Assembly: GCA_948441955.1 (NCBI GenBank)
Contig: CAOJQZ010000034.1
Coordinates: 1 to 24,763 of the forward strand
Source of the DNA: an uncultured Lachnospiraceae bacterium
Lineage (GTDB): Bacteria > Bacillota > Clostridia > Lachnospirales > Lachnospiraceae
DNA: 24,763 nt
Direction: 5' to 3'
The notes beneath the pieces were generated by a model, which saw only the letters and a program-made list of their open reading frames with translations, made no database searches and was not told where the DNA came from. Within the stretch, counting starts at the first letter, position 1. Each line of letters starts with the position of its first letter. Position numbers and translations under genes: made by a program. Below are positions 8,066-15,092 of this stretch, piece by piece.

Positions 8066-9226
8066 CCAGTCCTTCACCTCGCCGCTGTCAATATTTTCCT
8101 TTGTCACCCACATTGCGTCGGTGTTTACATATGCTTCATTTCCCATAGACAGGGCTGCTCTTGCAGAAGCCACCACCGATGCATACCCCATACCAAAGGG
8201 ATTCTGTATAACAAGCCCGTCAATTTCTCCATTTTTCAAAGCCTCCAGCTCTTCCTTGTTCCCATCATAGCCTATCACCCTCACATCCTCTTTTTCCAGA
8301 CGCGCAAGCGATTCTAATACTTTCTGTACACTGTCTCCATCCGTGGCAAAAACTCCTTTTACATCCGGATGCTTTTCAAAAAAAGAATCTATAACCTCCT
8401 CTTCTGTAATTTCCTCTGGATTTTCTATCTTCTCTTCTTCTGCAAGCCTGGATTTATATTCCTCCCATTGATCCATATAGTACACCTCCGAGGCCTGTAC
8501 TTCGGGATGTGATTCACGCATCCCTTCCGCAAATCCAGTTTCACGCTCTTTTGCTGACATCGAGCTGGAATCATGGATAAACAGAAGCACTTCTCCTTTT
8601 TCACCAATAAGTTCTGCCATTTTATCAGCCGCCATCTGTGCTGTTCCTTTATTATTTGTAGAAACTGTTGCCATCAATCCCTGATAATCGCTTCCCGAAT
8701 CAAATGCGACAATCGGAATTCCATTCTCCGCCGCCAGATCAAACTGTACGCCGCATGCTTTCGCATCTGCTATAGAAATACTAAGCCCTACCGGATATCT
8801 CGCAAGCTCTTCATCAAGAATATTTACCTGCTCATCCACATTTCCTGCCTCTGTGGGGCCGCTGTATGTTACTTTAATCTGATCCTTTCCCTTATAGCCA
8901 AGTTCTTTATTCATATCAGAGACAGCCTGCTCCGCCCCCTTTTGTACCTGCTTCCAGTATTCCCCGTCGCTGCCCTTTCCTATGACAGAAAGGTAGGAAC
9001 CTGGCTCAAGCTTAAGTCCGGATATATCTCCATAGGCTGACGGCTCTATGGCATCCAGCTTCTTCTGATATTCCTTTTCCTGCGTTTCTTCTGTGTCCCC
9101 TTTTGTTTCCTCCAGCTTCTTCTGTGCATCTGTCTTATGATCCTTCTCCTCTTCCTTCCGGGCACATGCACAAACACCAACTATAAAACACAATATAATT
9201 GCAGTCAAATTTATACGTCTTTTCAT
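8051..9226 (-). CDS. Sugar-type periplasmic-binding lipoprotein (RbsB-like), orphan
   Basis: A 391-residue solute-binding protein. The N-terminus MKRRINLTAIILCFIVG is a lipoprotein signal; Cys21 in VCAC is the likely lipidated residue. A charged linker (about 22-55) follows, then the two-lobed Peripla_BP_4 fold: IGKGSDGEYWKQVQKGAEQA at the start of the domain, GIPIVAFDSG in lobe 1, VSTNNKGTAQMAADKM at the hinge, and VFATDGDSVQKVLE plus VIGYDGNKEE in lobe 2. An acidic insert (about 255-285) is unusual. I set the start at ATG 9226, since GGGAGG lies 7 bases upstream; a GTG at 9232 is too close to that site. No permease or ATPase gene is adjacent. It may feed a transporter elsewhere or act as a ligand sensor for the neighbouring kinase (inference). 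Confidence 0.88.
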   Translation of the reverse strand: MKRRINLTAIILCFIVGVCACARKEEEKDHKTDAQKKLEETKGDTEETQEKEYQKKLDAIEPSAYGDISGLKLEPGSYLSVIGKGSDGEYWKQVQKGAEQAVSDMNKELGYKGKDQIKVTYSGPTEAGNVDEQVNILDEELARYPVGLSISIADAKACGVQFDLAAENGIPIVAFDSGSDYQGLMATVSTNNKGTAQMAADKMAELIGEKGEVLLFIHDSSSMSAKERETGFAEGMRESHPEVQASEVYYMDQWEEYKSRLAEEEKIENPEEITEEEVIDSFFEKHPDVKGVFATDGDSVQKVLESLARLEKEDVRVIGYDGNKEELEALKNGEIDGLVIQNPFGMGYASVVASARAALSMGNEAYVNTDAMWVTKENIDSGEVKDWLYSR

Positions 9227-9287
9227 AATCACGCCTCCCGATTTTAAATCAACCTTTTATAATCATTTACTGACATCAATCACTATA

Positions 9288-9311
9288 CACCAATTTTCCG
9301 TTAATTTGGTG
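9288..9311. promoter_or_regulatory. Imperfect inverted repeat in the lipoprotein/ferredoxin divergent gap
   Basis: CACCAA (9288-9293) and TTGGTG (9306-9311) flank a 12-base AT-rich centre that can add two more pairs after one mismatch. It lies upstream of both divergent genes, so it could be an operator; no recognised regulator motif was matched. Confidence 0.3.
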
Positions 9312-9359
9312 AAAACTTTCTTAATTTTTTCTGTATTTGATTTAGTCCAAGATTTCTTC

Positions 9360-9388
9360 TTGTATATTTTACGCTTTTGTATTATCAT
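9360..9388 (+). promoter_or_regulatory. Candidate promoter of the ferredoxin gene
   Basis: TTGTAT (9360-9365), 17-nt spacer, TATCAT (9383-9388). The -10 matches 5 of 6 consensus bases and the -35 matches 3. It is followed by AGGAGG at 9405-9410. Confidence 0.45.
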
Positions 9389-9419
9389 AGGATGTAGAAA
9401 AAAAAGGAGGTACATACCA

Positions 9420-9590
9420 ATGGCACACGTAATTAGTGATGAATGTGTAAGCTGTGGAGCTTGCGAAAGTGAATGTCCAGTAGGTGCTATCGCTCAGGGT
9501 GCAGACCACTATGAGATCGATGCAGACACTTGTGTTGATTGCGGCGCATGTGCTGCTCAGTGCCCAACGGGAGCTATTTCCCAGGGCTAA
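9420..9590 (+). CDS. 2[4Fe-4S] clostridial-type ferredoxin
   Basis: A 56-residue electron carrier of the classical clostridial size. It has two CxxCxxCxxxCP motifs: CVSCGACESECPVGAI near residues 9-24 and CVDCGACAAQCPTGAI near 38-53, each able to hold one cubane. It acts in the cytoplasm as a low-potential donor or acceptor, for example for pyruvate:ferredoxin oxidoreductase or hydrogenase. The ATG at 9420 has a strong AGGAGG 9 bases upstream; the frame is open further upstream but the extra residues are hydrophobic, non-homologous and lack a ribosome site. It looks monocistronic: a candidate promoter at 9360-9388 and a very strong hairpin terminator right after the stop. Confidence 0.95.
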   Translation: MAHVISDECVSCGACESECPVGAIAQGADHYEIDADTCVDCGACAAQCPTGAISQG

Positions 9591-9603
9591 AGATATGTAG
9601 AAT

Positions 9604-9679
9604 GGGGACAGGGTATTTCCAATCCGGGACGGAGTAAAACTAGTTTTACTCCGTCCCGGATTGGAAATACCCTGTCCCC
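9604..9679. repeat. Perfect 76-bp palindrome (REP/RAYT-like), copy 2
   Basis: Arms 9604-9641 and 9642-9679 are exact reverse complements with no spacer. Each arm reads GGGGACAGGGT, ATTTCC, AATCCGGGACGG, AGTAAAACT. The first and third blocks are identical to those of the element at 1060-1135; the second block and the core differ, yet remain fully paired here. Confidence 0.9.
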
Positions 9680-9690
9680 GATTTTTTTTT
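9604..9690 (+). terminator. Intrinsic terminator of the ferredoxin gene formed by the palindrome
   Basis: The 38-bp palindrome is followed by CGA and nine T (9682-9690), 13 bases after the ferredoxin stop. On the minus strand it is not followed by a U-tract, so it should terminate only rightward transcription. Confidence 0.75.
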
Positions 9691-9704
9691 GCACCCGACT
9701 TCTT

Positions 9705-9732
9705 TTGACTTTCTTTTTAGATTCCTTATGCT
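9705..9732 (+). promoter_or_regulatory. Candidate promoter of the 118-residue protein gene
   Basis: TTGACT (9705-9710), 16-nt spacer, TATGCT (9727-9732), about 50 bases before the ATG. The -35 is good and the -10 moderate. Confidence 0.45.
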
Positions 9733-9780
9733 ATCCTATACTCGATACTAGACAAGCATTCACTAATAAGGGGGTTTATT

Positions 9781-10137
9781 ATGGATCATGCACTTGAACA
9801 GCTGAAAAAGGAAACAAAAGATGACGCCAAATTATATGGCTGTCTTAAGGAATTATATGAACAGGGGATTCCATTTGAAGAATTAAAAGGACTGATACCT
9901 GATATTAAGAGAACAAGAGAGTTGCTTCACATGAAACGGATGCTGGAAAATAACAATGCAGTTCTGCTCTCCATGTTCAGCAAGGAAATGTCTTTTCTTC
10001 TTGATGCCAAAGAAAGACAGGAAGAAGAGCAATTTAAAAAACTGGACCAGCTCATCAGGCAGCAGCAGTCCTTTCGAAAGTCTGCCGCCCAGAGCGGTCC
10101 GGTTGAAAAGCTTAAGCGGCTATTCCTGCCGGCTTAA
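9781..10137 (+). CDS. Unrecognised small helical protein, 118 residues
   Basis: I do not recognise the family. The protein is almost entirely predicted helix. Residues 1-50 contain KDDAKLYGCLKELYEQGIP and a conserved-looking PDIKRTRELLHMKRM; residues 55-100 form a charged, Gln/Glu-rich likely coiled coil (AKERQEEEQFKKLDQLIRQQ). The C-terminus is basic, and there is no signal peptide or membrane helix. A good ribosome site (AAGGGGG, 9768-9774) lies 6 bases before the ATG, and a candidate promoter is present, so it looks expressed. Its last 18 bases overlap the end of dnaB on the opposite strand. It could be a cytoplasmic adaptor or DNA/RNA-associated protein; nothing in the sequence decides. 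Confidence 0.75.
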   Translation: MDHALEQLKKETKDDAKLYGCLKELYEQGIPFEELKGLIPDIKRTRELLHMKRMLENNNAVLLSMFSKEMSFLLDAKERQEEEQFKKLDQLIRQQQSFRKSAAQSGPVEKLKRLFLPA

Positions 10138-11460
10138 ATTAACAAATCTTGTATAATCCGCAAGCCATCCCAGATTAACGGTCCCTACCGGACCGTTTCT
10201 TTGTTTGGCAATAATGATTTCCGCCTGTTTTTTGTAGTCCGAGTCTTTATTATAATACTCATCACGGTATATAAACATTACCACATCTGCATCCTGCTCA
10301 ATCGCACCGGACTCACGAAGGTCTGAAAGCATAGGGCGCTTGTCTGGTCTTGACTCAACCCCGCGGCTTAACTGGGAAAGGGCTATAACCGGTACATTCA
10401 GCTCCCTCGCAAGAGCTTTTAAAGAACGGGAAATCTCAGAGATTTCCTGCTGCCGGGATTCTGCCCGTCTCCCAACGCTTCCCGACATAAGCTGCAGATA
10501 ATCGATAATCACCAGTTTTATATCATGCTCCAGCTTAAATTTCCGACACTTAGAACGGAGCTCTGATACAGAAATTGAAGAAGTGTCATCAATAATCAAA
10601 TTCGATTTCCCGATAATCCCTGCGCCCTCGATCAGCTTCTCCCAATCAGAGTCCTTCAGATTCCCTGTACGGATTGCCTGAGAATCTACCTGCGACTCCA
10701 AAGAAAACAGACGATTTACCAGCTGCTCCTTTGACATCTCAAGAGAGAAGACAGCCACGCCCTTTTCCTTCTTAAACGCAACATACTGCGCAATATTAAG
10801 AACAAACGCCGTCTTCCCCATAGACGGTCTTGCAGCCACGAGCACAAGGTCTGACGGCTGAAGTCCGGACAGCTTATAATCCAAATCAATGAAGCCGGTT
10901 GGAATTCCTGTCACCGCTCCTCTATTCTTAGACGCTCTTTCAATCCGGTCCAATGCATTTAATACGATGTTCTTAATCGGAACATAATCTCCTATATTTC
11001 TTTTCTGCAATAAATCAAATATGGATTTTTCTGTTTTCTCTAATATTGACTCAAGGGGCTCTTTTCCCGCATAGCAAATATTAGATATCTCGTCGTTAAA
11101 CTTAATAAGCCTCCGCAGAACGGACTTATCTGCTACAATATCAGCATAATATTTTACATTCGCCGAGGTGGAAACAGACTCCAGCAGATCTCTGACAAAC
11201 TCAAGGCTTGAGATCTCCGGAGGAACATCTTTCTCCGTCAGACGTACCTTAAGTGTAACAAGATCAACAGGTTTTCCCTCATTAAAAAGTTCAACCATCG
11301 AATCAAATATAATTCCGTAAGCTGTCTGGTAAAAATCTTTTCCGCTGATGATCTCTGACGCTGTCATAATGGCGTCTTTATTCATCAGCATGGCGCCTAC
11401 AACCGCCTGCTCCGCTTCAATACTATGGGGCATGACCCTTTTTATGAGCGCCTCCTCCAT
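10120..11460 (-). CDS. dnaB: Replicative DNA helicase DnaB
   Basis: A 446-residue hexameric replicative helicase (called DnaC in Bacillus). The N-terminal domain (1-105) is the DnaB-N fold that binds primase; a linker follows; the RecA-like ATPase starts near residue 180 with SGLQPSDLVLVAARPSMGKT, whose Walker A lies at 210-217. The Walker B-like segment is LVIIDYLQLM, and the later DnaB motifs ALSQLSRGVESRPDKRP and SDLRESGAIEQDADVV are intact. No intein is present. The start ATG 11460 lies 11 bp after the rplI stop, giving the order gdpP-rplI-dnaB known from Bacillus and relatives. Its C-terminal codons overlap the convergent 118-residue gene by 18 bp. Confidence 0.97.
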   Translation of the reverse strand: MEEALIKRVMPHSIEAEQAVVGAMLMNKDAIMTASEIISGKDFYQTAYGIIFDSMVELFNEGKPVDLVTLKVRLTEKDVPPEISSLEFVRDLLESVSTSANVKYYADIVADKSVLRRLIKFNDEISNICYAGKEPLESILEKTEKSIFDLLQKRNIGDYVPIKNIVLNALDRIERASKNRGAVTGIPTGFIDLDYKLSGLQPSDLVLVAARPSMGKTAFVLNIAQYVAFKKEKGVAVFSLEMSKEQLVNRLFSLESQVDSQAIRTGNLKDSDWEKLIEGAGIIGKSNLIIDDTSSISVSELRSKCRKFKLEHDIKLVIIDYLQLMSGSVGRRAESRQQEISEISRSLKALARELNVPVIALSQLSRGVESRPDKRPMLSDLRESGAIEQDADVVMFIYRDEYYNKDSDYKKQAEIIIAKQRNGPVGTVNLGWLADYTRFVNLSRQE

Positions 11461-11471
11461 TTCTCTTCCCC

Positions 11472-11921
11472 CTACGTTTCTTCTGTTACGATTACGGTAA
11501 GCTTCGCTGTAACCTTCGGATGAAGCTTAACAGGTACCTCCTGTGTCCCCAGAACCTTAATCGTTTCCTTAAGCTGAATCTTTTTCTTATCAATTTCAAG
11601 TCCCAACTGCTCCATTGCCCCCGCCGCTATTTCCTTGGAAGATATGGAACCAAATGCCTTGCCGCCTTCCCCTGTCTTAATAGACAAAGTTATCCTGCCT
11701 GCTTCTATCCTTTCTCCCAGCGCTTTTGCCGCCTCGTATTGTTCCTGTGCCTGCTTCGCGTCGTTTGCCTTCTTAAGTCTTAACTCATTCAAATTCTTAC
11801 TATTGGCCTCTACGCCTTTTTTTGTCTTTAAAATAAAATTTCTGGCGTAGCCGTCGCTTACTTCAACAACTTCACCTTTTTTTCCCAGAGATTTTACGTC
11901 TTCTGTTAATATTACCTTCAT
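11472..11921 (-). CDS. rplI: 50S ribosomal protein bL9
   Basis: A 149-residue protein of normal bL9 length. The N-terminal rRNA-binding domain (MKVILTEDVKSLGKKGEVVEV, then DGYARNFILKTKKGVEA) is joined by a long helix (about 45-80) to the C-terminal domain (KAFGSISSKEIA, LKETIKVLGTQEVPVKLHP). It binds helix 76 of 23S rRNA at the base of the L1 stalk. Its ATG begins directly after the gdpP stop (TAG then ATG with no gap), and its AAAGGAG ribosome site lies inside the last gdpP codons, so translation is probably coupled. Confidence 0.97.
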   Translation of the reverse strand: MKVILTEDVKSLGKKGEVVEVSDGYARNFILKTKKGVEANSKNLNELRLKKANDAKQAQEQYEAAKALGERIEAGRITLSIKTGEGGKAFGSISSKEIAAGAMEQLGLEIDKKKIQLKETIKVLGTQEVPVKLHPKVTAKLTVIVTEET

Positions 11922-14000
11922 CTAGATATCTCCTTTCATTGTCATATCGTCAAGTACTGCTTTCAGGGCAATGATTGCCTTATCCATATCTGTATGATCA
12001 AATTGTGCGCCTGACGCATTCATATGCCCGCCGCCGCCCAGCTTTTCCATAATAATCTGAACGTTTACCTCGTCAATTGAGCGGGCGCTGATATAAATTC
12101 TACCACTATACACCGTAAGAACAAAGGATGCTTTAATCTGGCTGATATCAAGCAGCTCATTGGCCGCCTGAGCGCCGACGATTGTGGGACTTTCTATGTT
12201 TAGCTCCATCCCCTTTGCAATGGCAAATCTCTCCTGGTAGACTTCTGCGCTGCTGATAATCTCTGCCTTCGCACGGTATGCATCTATATCGTCCCGGAAC
12301 ATTTTACGCACCTGCGTGATATCCGCCCCGTTTCTTCTGAGAAAAGCGGCGGCTTCAAAAGTTCGTACACCTGTACGGCTCACAAAATTATTCGTGTCAA
12401 TCATGATCCCGGCATACATGCTGCTGGCTTCCATACTCGGTATTTTCACATCATCCACAATATACTGCAACACCTCTGCAACCATCTCACAGGCAGAGGA
12501 TGCATAAGGTTCTATATAGGACAGCAGCGCATTTTCTATATTATCGCTGCTCTGTCTATGATGATCAAGGACGACAATGGTCTTGGCAATGTGGAGAAGC
12601 TCCTCACATTCTGTCATTTTCGGCCGGTTCGTATCCACTACAATCACCAGTGAATTCTCATCCGCCATATCCAGAGCTTCCTTGGAGGTTAGAAACAAGT
12701 CCTCCGGATAAGAATCCGCATCCATGTACAGATTATAAAGGGGGCGAAGGGACGCCGACACTTCGTTAATAATAATATGCGCTCTCTTTCCCAGTGCAAC
12801 AGCCGCCCTTCCAATACCAATAGCCGCCCCAAAGGAATCCGCATCCATAAATTTATGCCCCATAACAAAGATACTGTCCTTAACCGTAATAAATTCACGG
12901 AGCGCCTCTGCTTTCACACGCGCCTTAACACGGGTGTTCTTTGCTGTCTGTTCCCGCTTTCCTCCAAAGTATGTAATACCCCTGCCGTCTTTTATTACAG
13001 CCTGATCTCCTCCTCTTGCAAGGGCAAGATCAATGGCGACGCGGGCATAATTATTACTCTGTGCATAGGATTCCACACTCAGGCCGAGACCGATGCTTAA
13101 TGTTGCAGCAATAGAATTTCCGATATTAATGGACTTCACATCTTCAAGCAGCGAAAACTTATCTGCTTCCAGCTCCTTAAAATATTGCTTCTTTATGGCA
13201 ATAAAATATTTATCTGTCTCAATCTTCTTTACAAGGCCGTCTACCTTCGCTATGTACTGATTGATCTTCCGATCAACCAATGCCATCAAAAGGGACTGAC
13301 GCACCTCTTCCACGCTTCCGATTACTTCGTCATAATTATCAACATAAATCAGACCCGCTACCAGCCGTTGTTCCTCGTTCTGCTTAATATAATGGTTAAG
13401 TTCTGTTACATCCTGAAGATAGACCGCAATAAAATATTCCTTTTCTGTGGGCAGCTCCAAAATCTTTTCCGTCTCGTTAAAGCCCTGTACAGACACCCTT
13501 CGAAGCTCCGCCTTGTACTCCCGGTTCTCGTAATAGACATTCATCTCAACAATGTCATTTTCTTCCTTTGGAAAAATGCTCTGATTAAGCTCCGGCATAT
13601 GCTTGCTTAGATATGGCTCCCTTGCTCCTTTTTCCCCCAGAACCTGTTCAAACTGGCTGTTTTTCCAGATCGTCTTTCCATCCTCCAGAAGAATCGCATA
13701 CGGCACGGCAAGCTCCCTTAAAAGCGTATTCTGCACAACCCCATACTGGGCCGCAAACTCCACAAGATCCTTCACAATTAGTGACTTACTGTAAAAATAC
13801 AGGACTCCTGTAACCATAATATAGATTGCCACAAAAATAAATAACAGAATGCCTGCTCTCTTATCGACTCTGTAAACCCAGATGTTCATTGCAACAAGGA
13901 GTACTGCCATAACAACCGGCCACTGCATATACAGACGCAGCTGTCCCTTTAACTGAACTTTTTGATTTGTCTTTTTTCCTACTTTCTTTTCTTCTTTCAT
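11922..14000 (-). CDS. gdpP: Cyclic-di-AMP phosphodiesterase GdpP
   Basis: A 692-residue membrane phosphodiesterase that hydrolyses c-di-AMP to pApA and so affects potassium balance, cell wall and beta-lactam tolerance. Two membrane helices lie at about 24-43 and 48-69. A PAS-like domain follows, then a degenerate GGDEF domain (about 215-335, ending ARGGDQAVIKDG, without a true GGDEF). The DHH domain (about 380-540) has MGHKFMDADSFGAAIG, VVDTNRP and VVLDHHRQS, and DHHA1 has KLGGGGHMNASGAQ. The metal ligands are present, so it is probably active. I start it at ATG 14000, which has GAGG 9 bases upstream; a TTG at 14015 lies within the terminator tail of the upstream operon. It leads the operon gdpP-rplI-dnaB. 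Confidence 0.95.
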   Translation of the reverse strand: MKEEKKVGKKTNQKVQLKGQLRLYMQWPVVMAVLLVAMNIWVYRVDKRAGILLFIFVAIYIMVTGVLYFYSKSLIVKDLVEFAAQYGVVQNTLLRELAVPYAILLEDGKTIWKNSQFEQVLGEKGAREPYLSKHMPELNQSIFPKEENDIVEMNVYYENREYKAELRRVSVQGFNETEKILELPTEKEYFIAVYLQDVTELNHYIKQNEEQRLVAGLIYVDNYDEVIGSVEEVRQSLLMALVDRKINQYIAKVDGLVKKIETDKYFIAIKKQYFKELEADKFSLLEDVKSINIGNSIAATLSIGLGLSVESYAQSNNYARVAIDLALARGGDQAVIKDGRGITYFGGKREQTAKNTRVKARVKAEALREFITVKDSIFVMGHKFMDADSFGAAIGIGRAAVALGKRAHIIINEVSASLRPLYNLYMDADSYPEDLFLTSKEALDMADENSLVIVVDTNRPKMTECEELLHIAKTIVVLDHHRQSSDNIENALLSYIEPYASSACEMVAEVLQYIVDDVKIPSMEASSMYAGIMIDTNNFVSRTGVRTFEAAAFLRRNGADITQVRKMFRDDIDAYRAKAEIISSAEVYQERFAIAKGMELNIESPTIVGAQAANELLDISQIKASFVLTVYSGRIYISARSIDEVNVQIIMEKLGGGGHMNASGAQFDHTDMDKAIIALKAVLDDMTMKGDI

Positions 14001-14013
14001 TTTGTCAATCCTC

Positions 14014-14044
14014 AAAAAAACCTACCGCATGTCACAGTAGGTTT
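14014..14044 (-). terminator. Intrinsic terminator of the GH112-galE operon
   Basis: On the minus strand an 8-bp stem AAACCTAC / GTAGGTTT (14037-14044 with 14018-14025) closes an 11-base loop and is followed by further U residues (14014-14017). It lies 30 bases after the galE stop and abuts the gdpP ribosome site. Confidence 0.85.
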
Positions 14045-14053
14045 ATTATAGCA
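14045..14053 (-). promoter_or_regulatory. Extended -10 promoter, probably for gdpP
   Basis: TGCTATAAT on the minus strand (TG at -15/-14, perfect TATAAT at 14045-14050). No clear -35 is seen, as is usual for extended -10 promoters. The predicted start, near 14038, falls inside the 5' arm of the galE terminator hairpin. Confidence 0.6.
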
Positions 14054-14074
14054 CCTTTTCAGATAAAAAGAAAG

Positions 14075-15091
14075 TTAATTGTATCCGTTCGGGTTCTGGC
14101 TCTGCCAGCGCCATGTATCCTCACACATTTCATCGAGTCCGTGCTCTGCCTTCCAACCCAGAACTTTAAGCGCCTTGGAAGGATCTGCATAGCACATAGC
14201 AATATCTCCTTCACGCCTTGGCTTAATCTCATAGGAAATATCCTTTCCGCACGCCTTCTCAAATGCTTTTACCATATCCAGCACCGAATATCCCACGCCT
14301 GTACCCAGATTGATCACATCCAGCCCGGGATTCGTAAGAATATAGTCAATCGCCTTTACATGTCCCACCGCCAGATCAACCACATGGATATAATCGCGCA
14401 CTCCCGTGCCGTCCGGAGTATCATAATCATTGCCGAATACTCCCAGCTTTTCAAGCTTCCCTACTGCCACCTGGGAAATATAAGGCATCAGATTGTTAGG
14501 AATTCCCTTGGGATCCTCCCCGATACGTCCGCTCTTGTGTGCTCCCACCGGATTAAAATAGCGGAGAAGGATTACATTCCATGCCGGGTCTGATTTTTGC
14601 AGATCCGTCATGATCTGTTCCATCATTGACTTTGTCCATCCATATGGATTTGTGCACTGTCCCTTCTGACAATCCTCTGTAATCGGCATTATCTCCGGAC
14701 TTCCATAAACGGTTGCGGAAGAACTGAATACAATATTTTTCACATTCACCTTTCGCATAACATCCATCAAAGTCAATGTTCCCGTAATATTGTTATGATA
14801 ATATTCCAACGGCTTCCGAACAGACTCTCCCACGGCCTTAAGCGCTGCGCAGTGAATAACTGCGTCTACTTTTTCCGCTTCAAACATTTTCGTAAGCGCT
14901 GACGAGTCCAGAACATCCCCTTCATAGAAGCTGAGCTTCTTACCAGTCAGTTCCTCTACCCTTTTCAGAGATTCCTTTGAAGAATTACTGAGATTATCAT
15001 AAACAACAACCTCATACCCTTCCTTCAGAAGCTCAAGTGCAGTGTGGCTCCCAATATAGCCTGCGCCGCCTGTAATCAATATCTTTGCCAT
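14075..15091 (-). CDS. galE: UDP-glucose/UDP-N-acetylglucosamine 4-epimerase GalE
   Basis: A 338-residue short-chain dehydrogenase-type epimerase, full length. The NAD-binding Rossmann motif TGGAGYIGSH is at 7-16, the catalytic Ser region FSSSATVYG at 122-130, and the catalytic pair Tyr150/Lys154 (YGWTK). Near the C-terminus RREGDIAMCYADPS places Cys300 where E. coli GalE has Tyr299; human GALE has Cys307 there and also works on UDP-GalNAc. From this I infer that the enzyme interconverts UDP-GlcNAc/UDP-GalNAc as well as UDP-Glc/UDP-Gal. It is the last gene of the GH112 operon; its ATG lies 1 bp after the kinase stop, with AGGAGG inside the kinase end. A terminator follows. Confidence 0.95.
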   Translation of the reverse strand: MAKILITGGAGYIGSHTALELLKEGYEVVVYDNLSNSSKESLKRVEELTGKKLSFYEGDVLDSSALTKMFEAEKVDAVIHCAALKAVGESVRKPLEYYHNNITGTLTLMDVMRKVNVKNIVFSSSATVYGSPEIMPITEDCQKGQCTNPYGWTKSMMEQIMTDLQKSDPAWNVILLRYFNPVGAHKSGRIGEDPKGIPNNLMPYISQVAVGKLEKLGVFGNDYDTPDGTGVRDYIHVVDLAVGHVKAIDYILTNPGLDVINLGTGVGYSVLDMVKAFEKACGKDISYEIKPRREGDIAMCYADPSKALKVLGWKAEHGLDEMCEDTWRWQSQNPNGYN

Positions 15092-15092
15092 G

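Noticed and set aside
9306..9419. N-terminal extension of the ferredoxin
   Set aside because: It would add a hydrophobic 38-residue stretch without a ribosome site; the strong AGGAGG sits just before ATG 9420.
14001..14074. A c-di-AMP riboswitch upstream of gdpP
   Set aside because: The gap is only 74 bases and is filled by the terminator and promoter; no ydaO-type structure fits.
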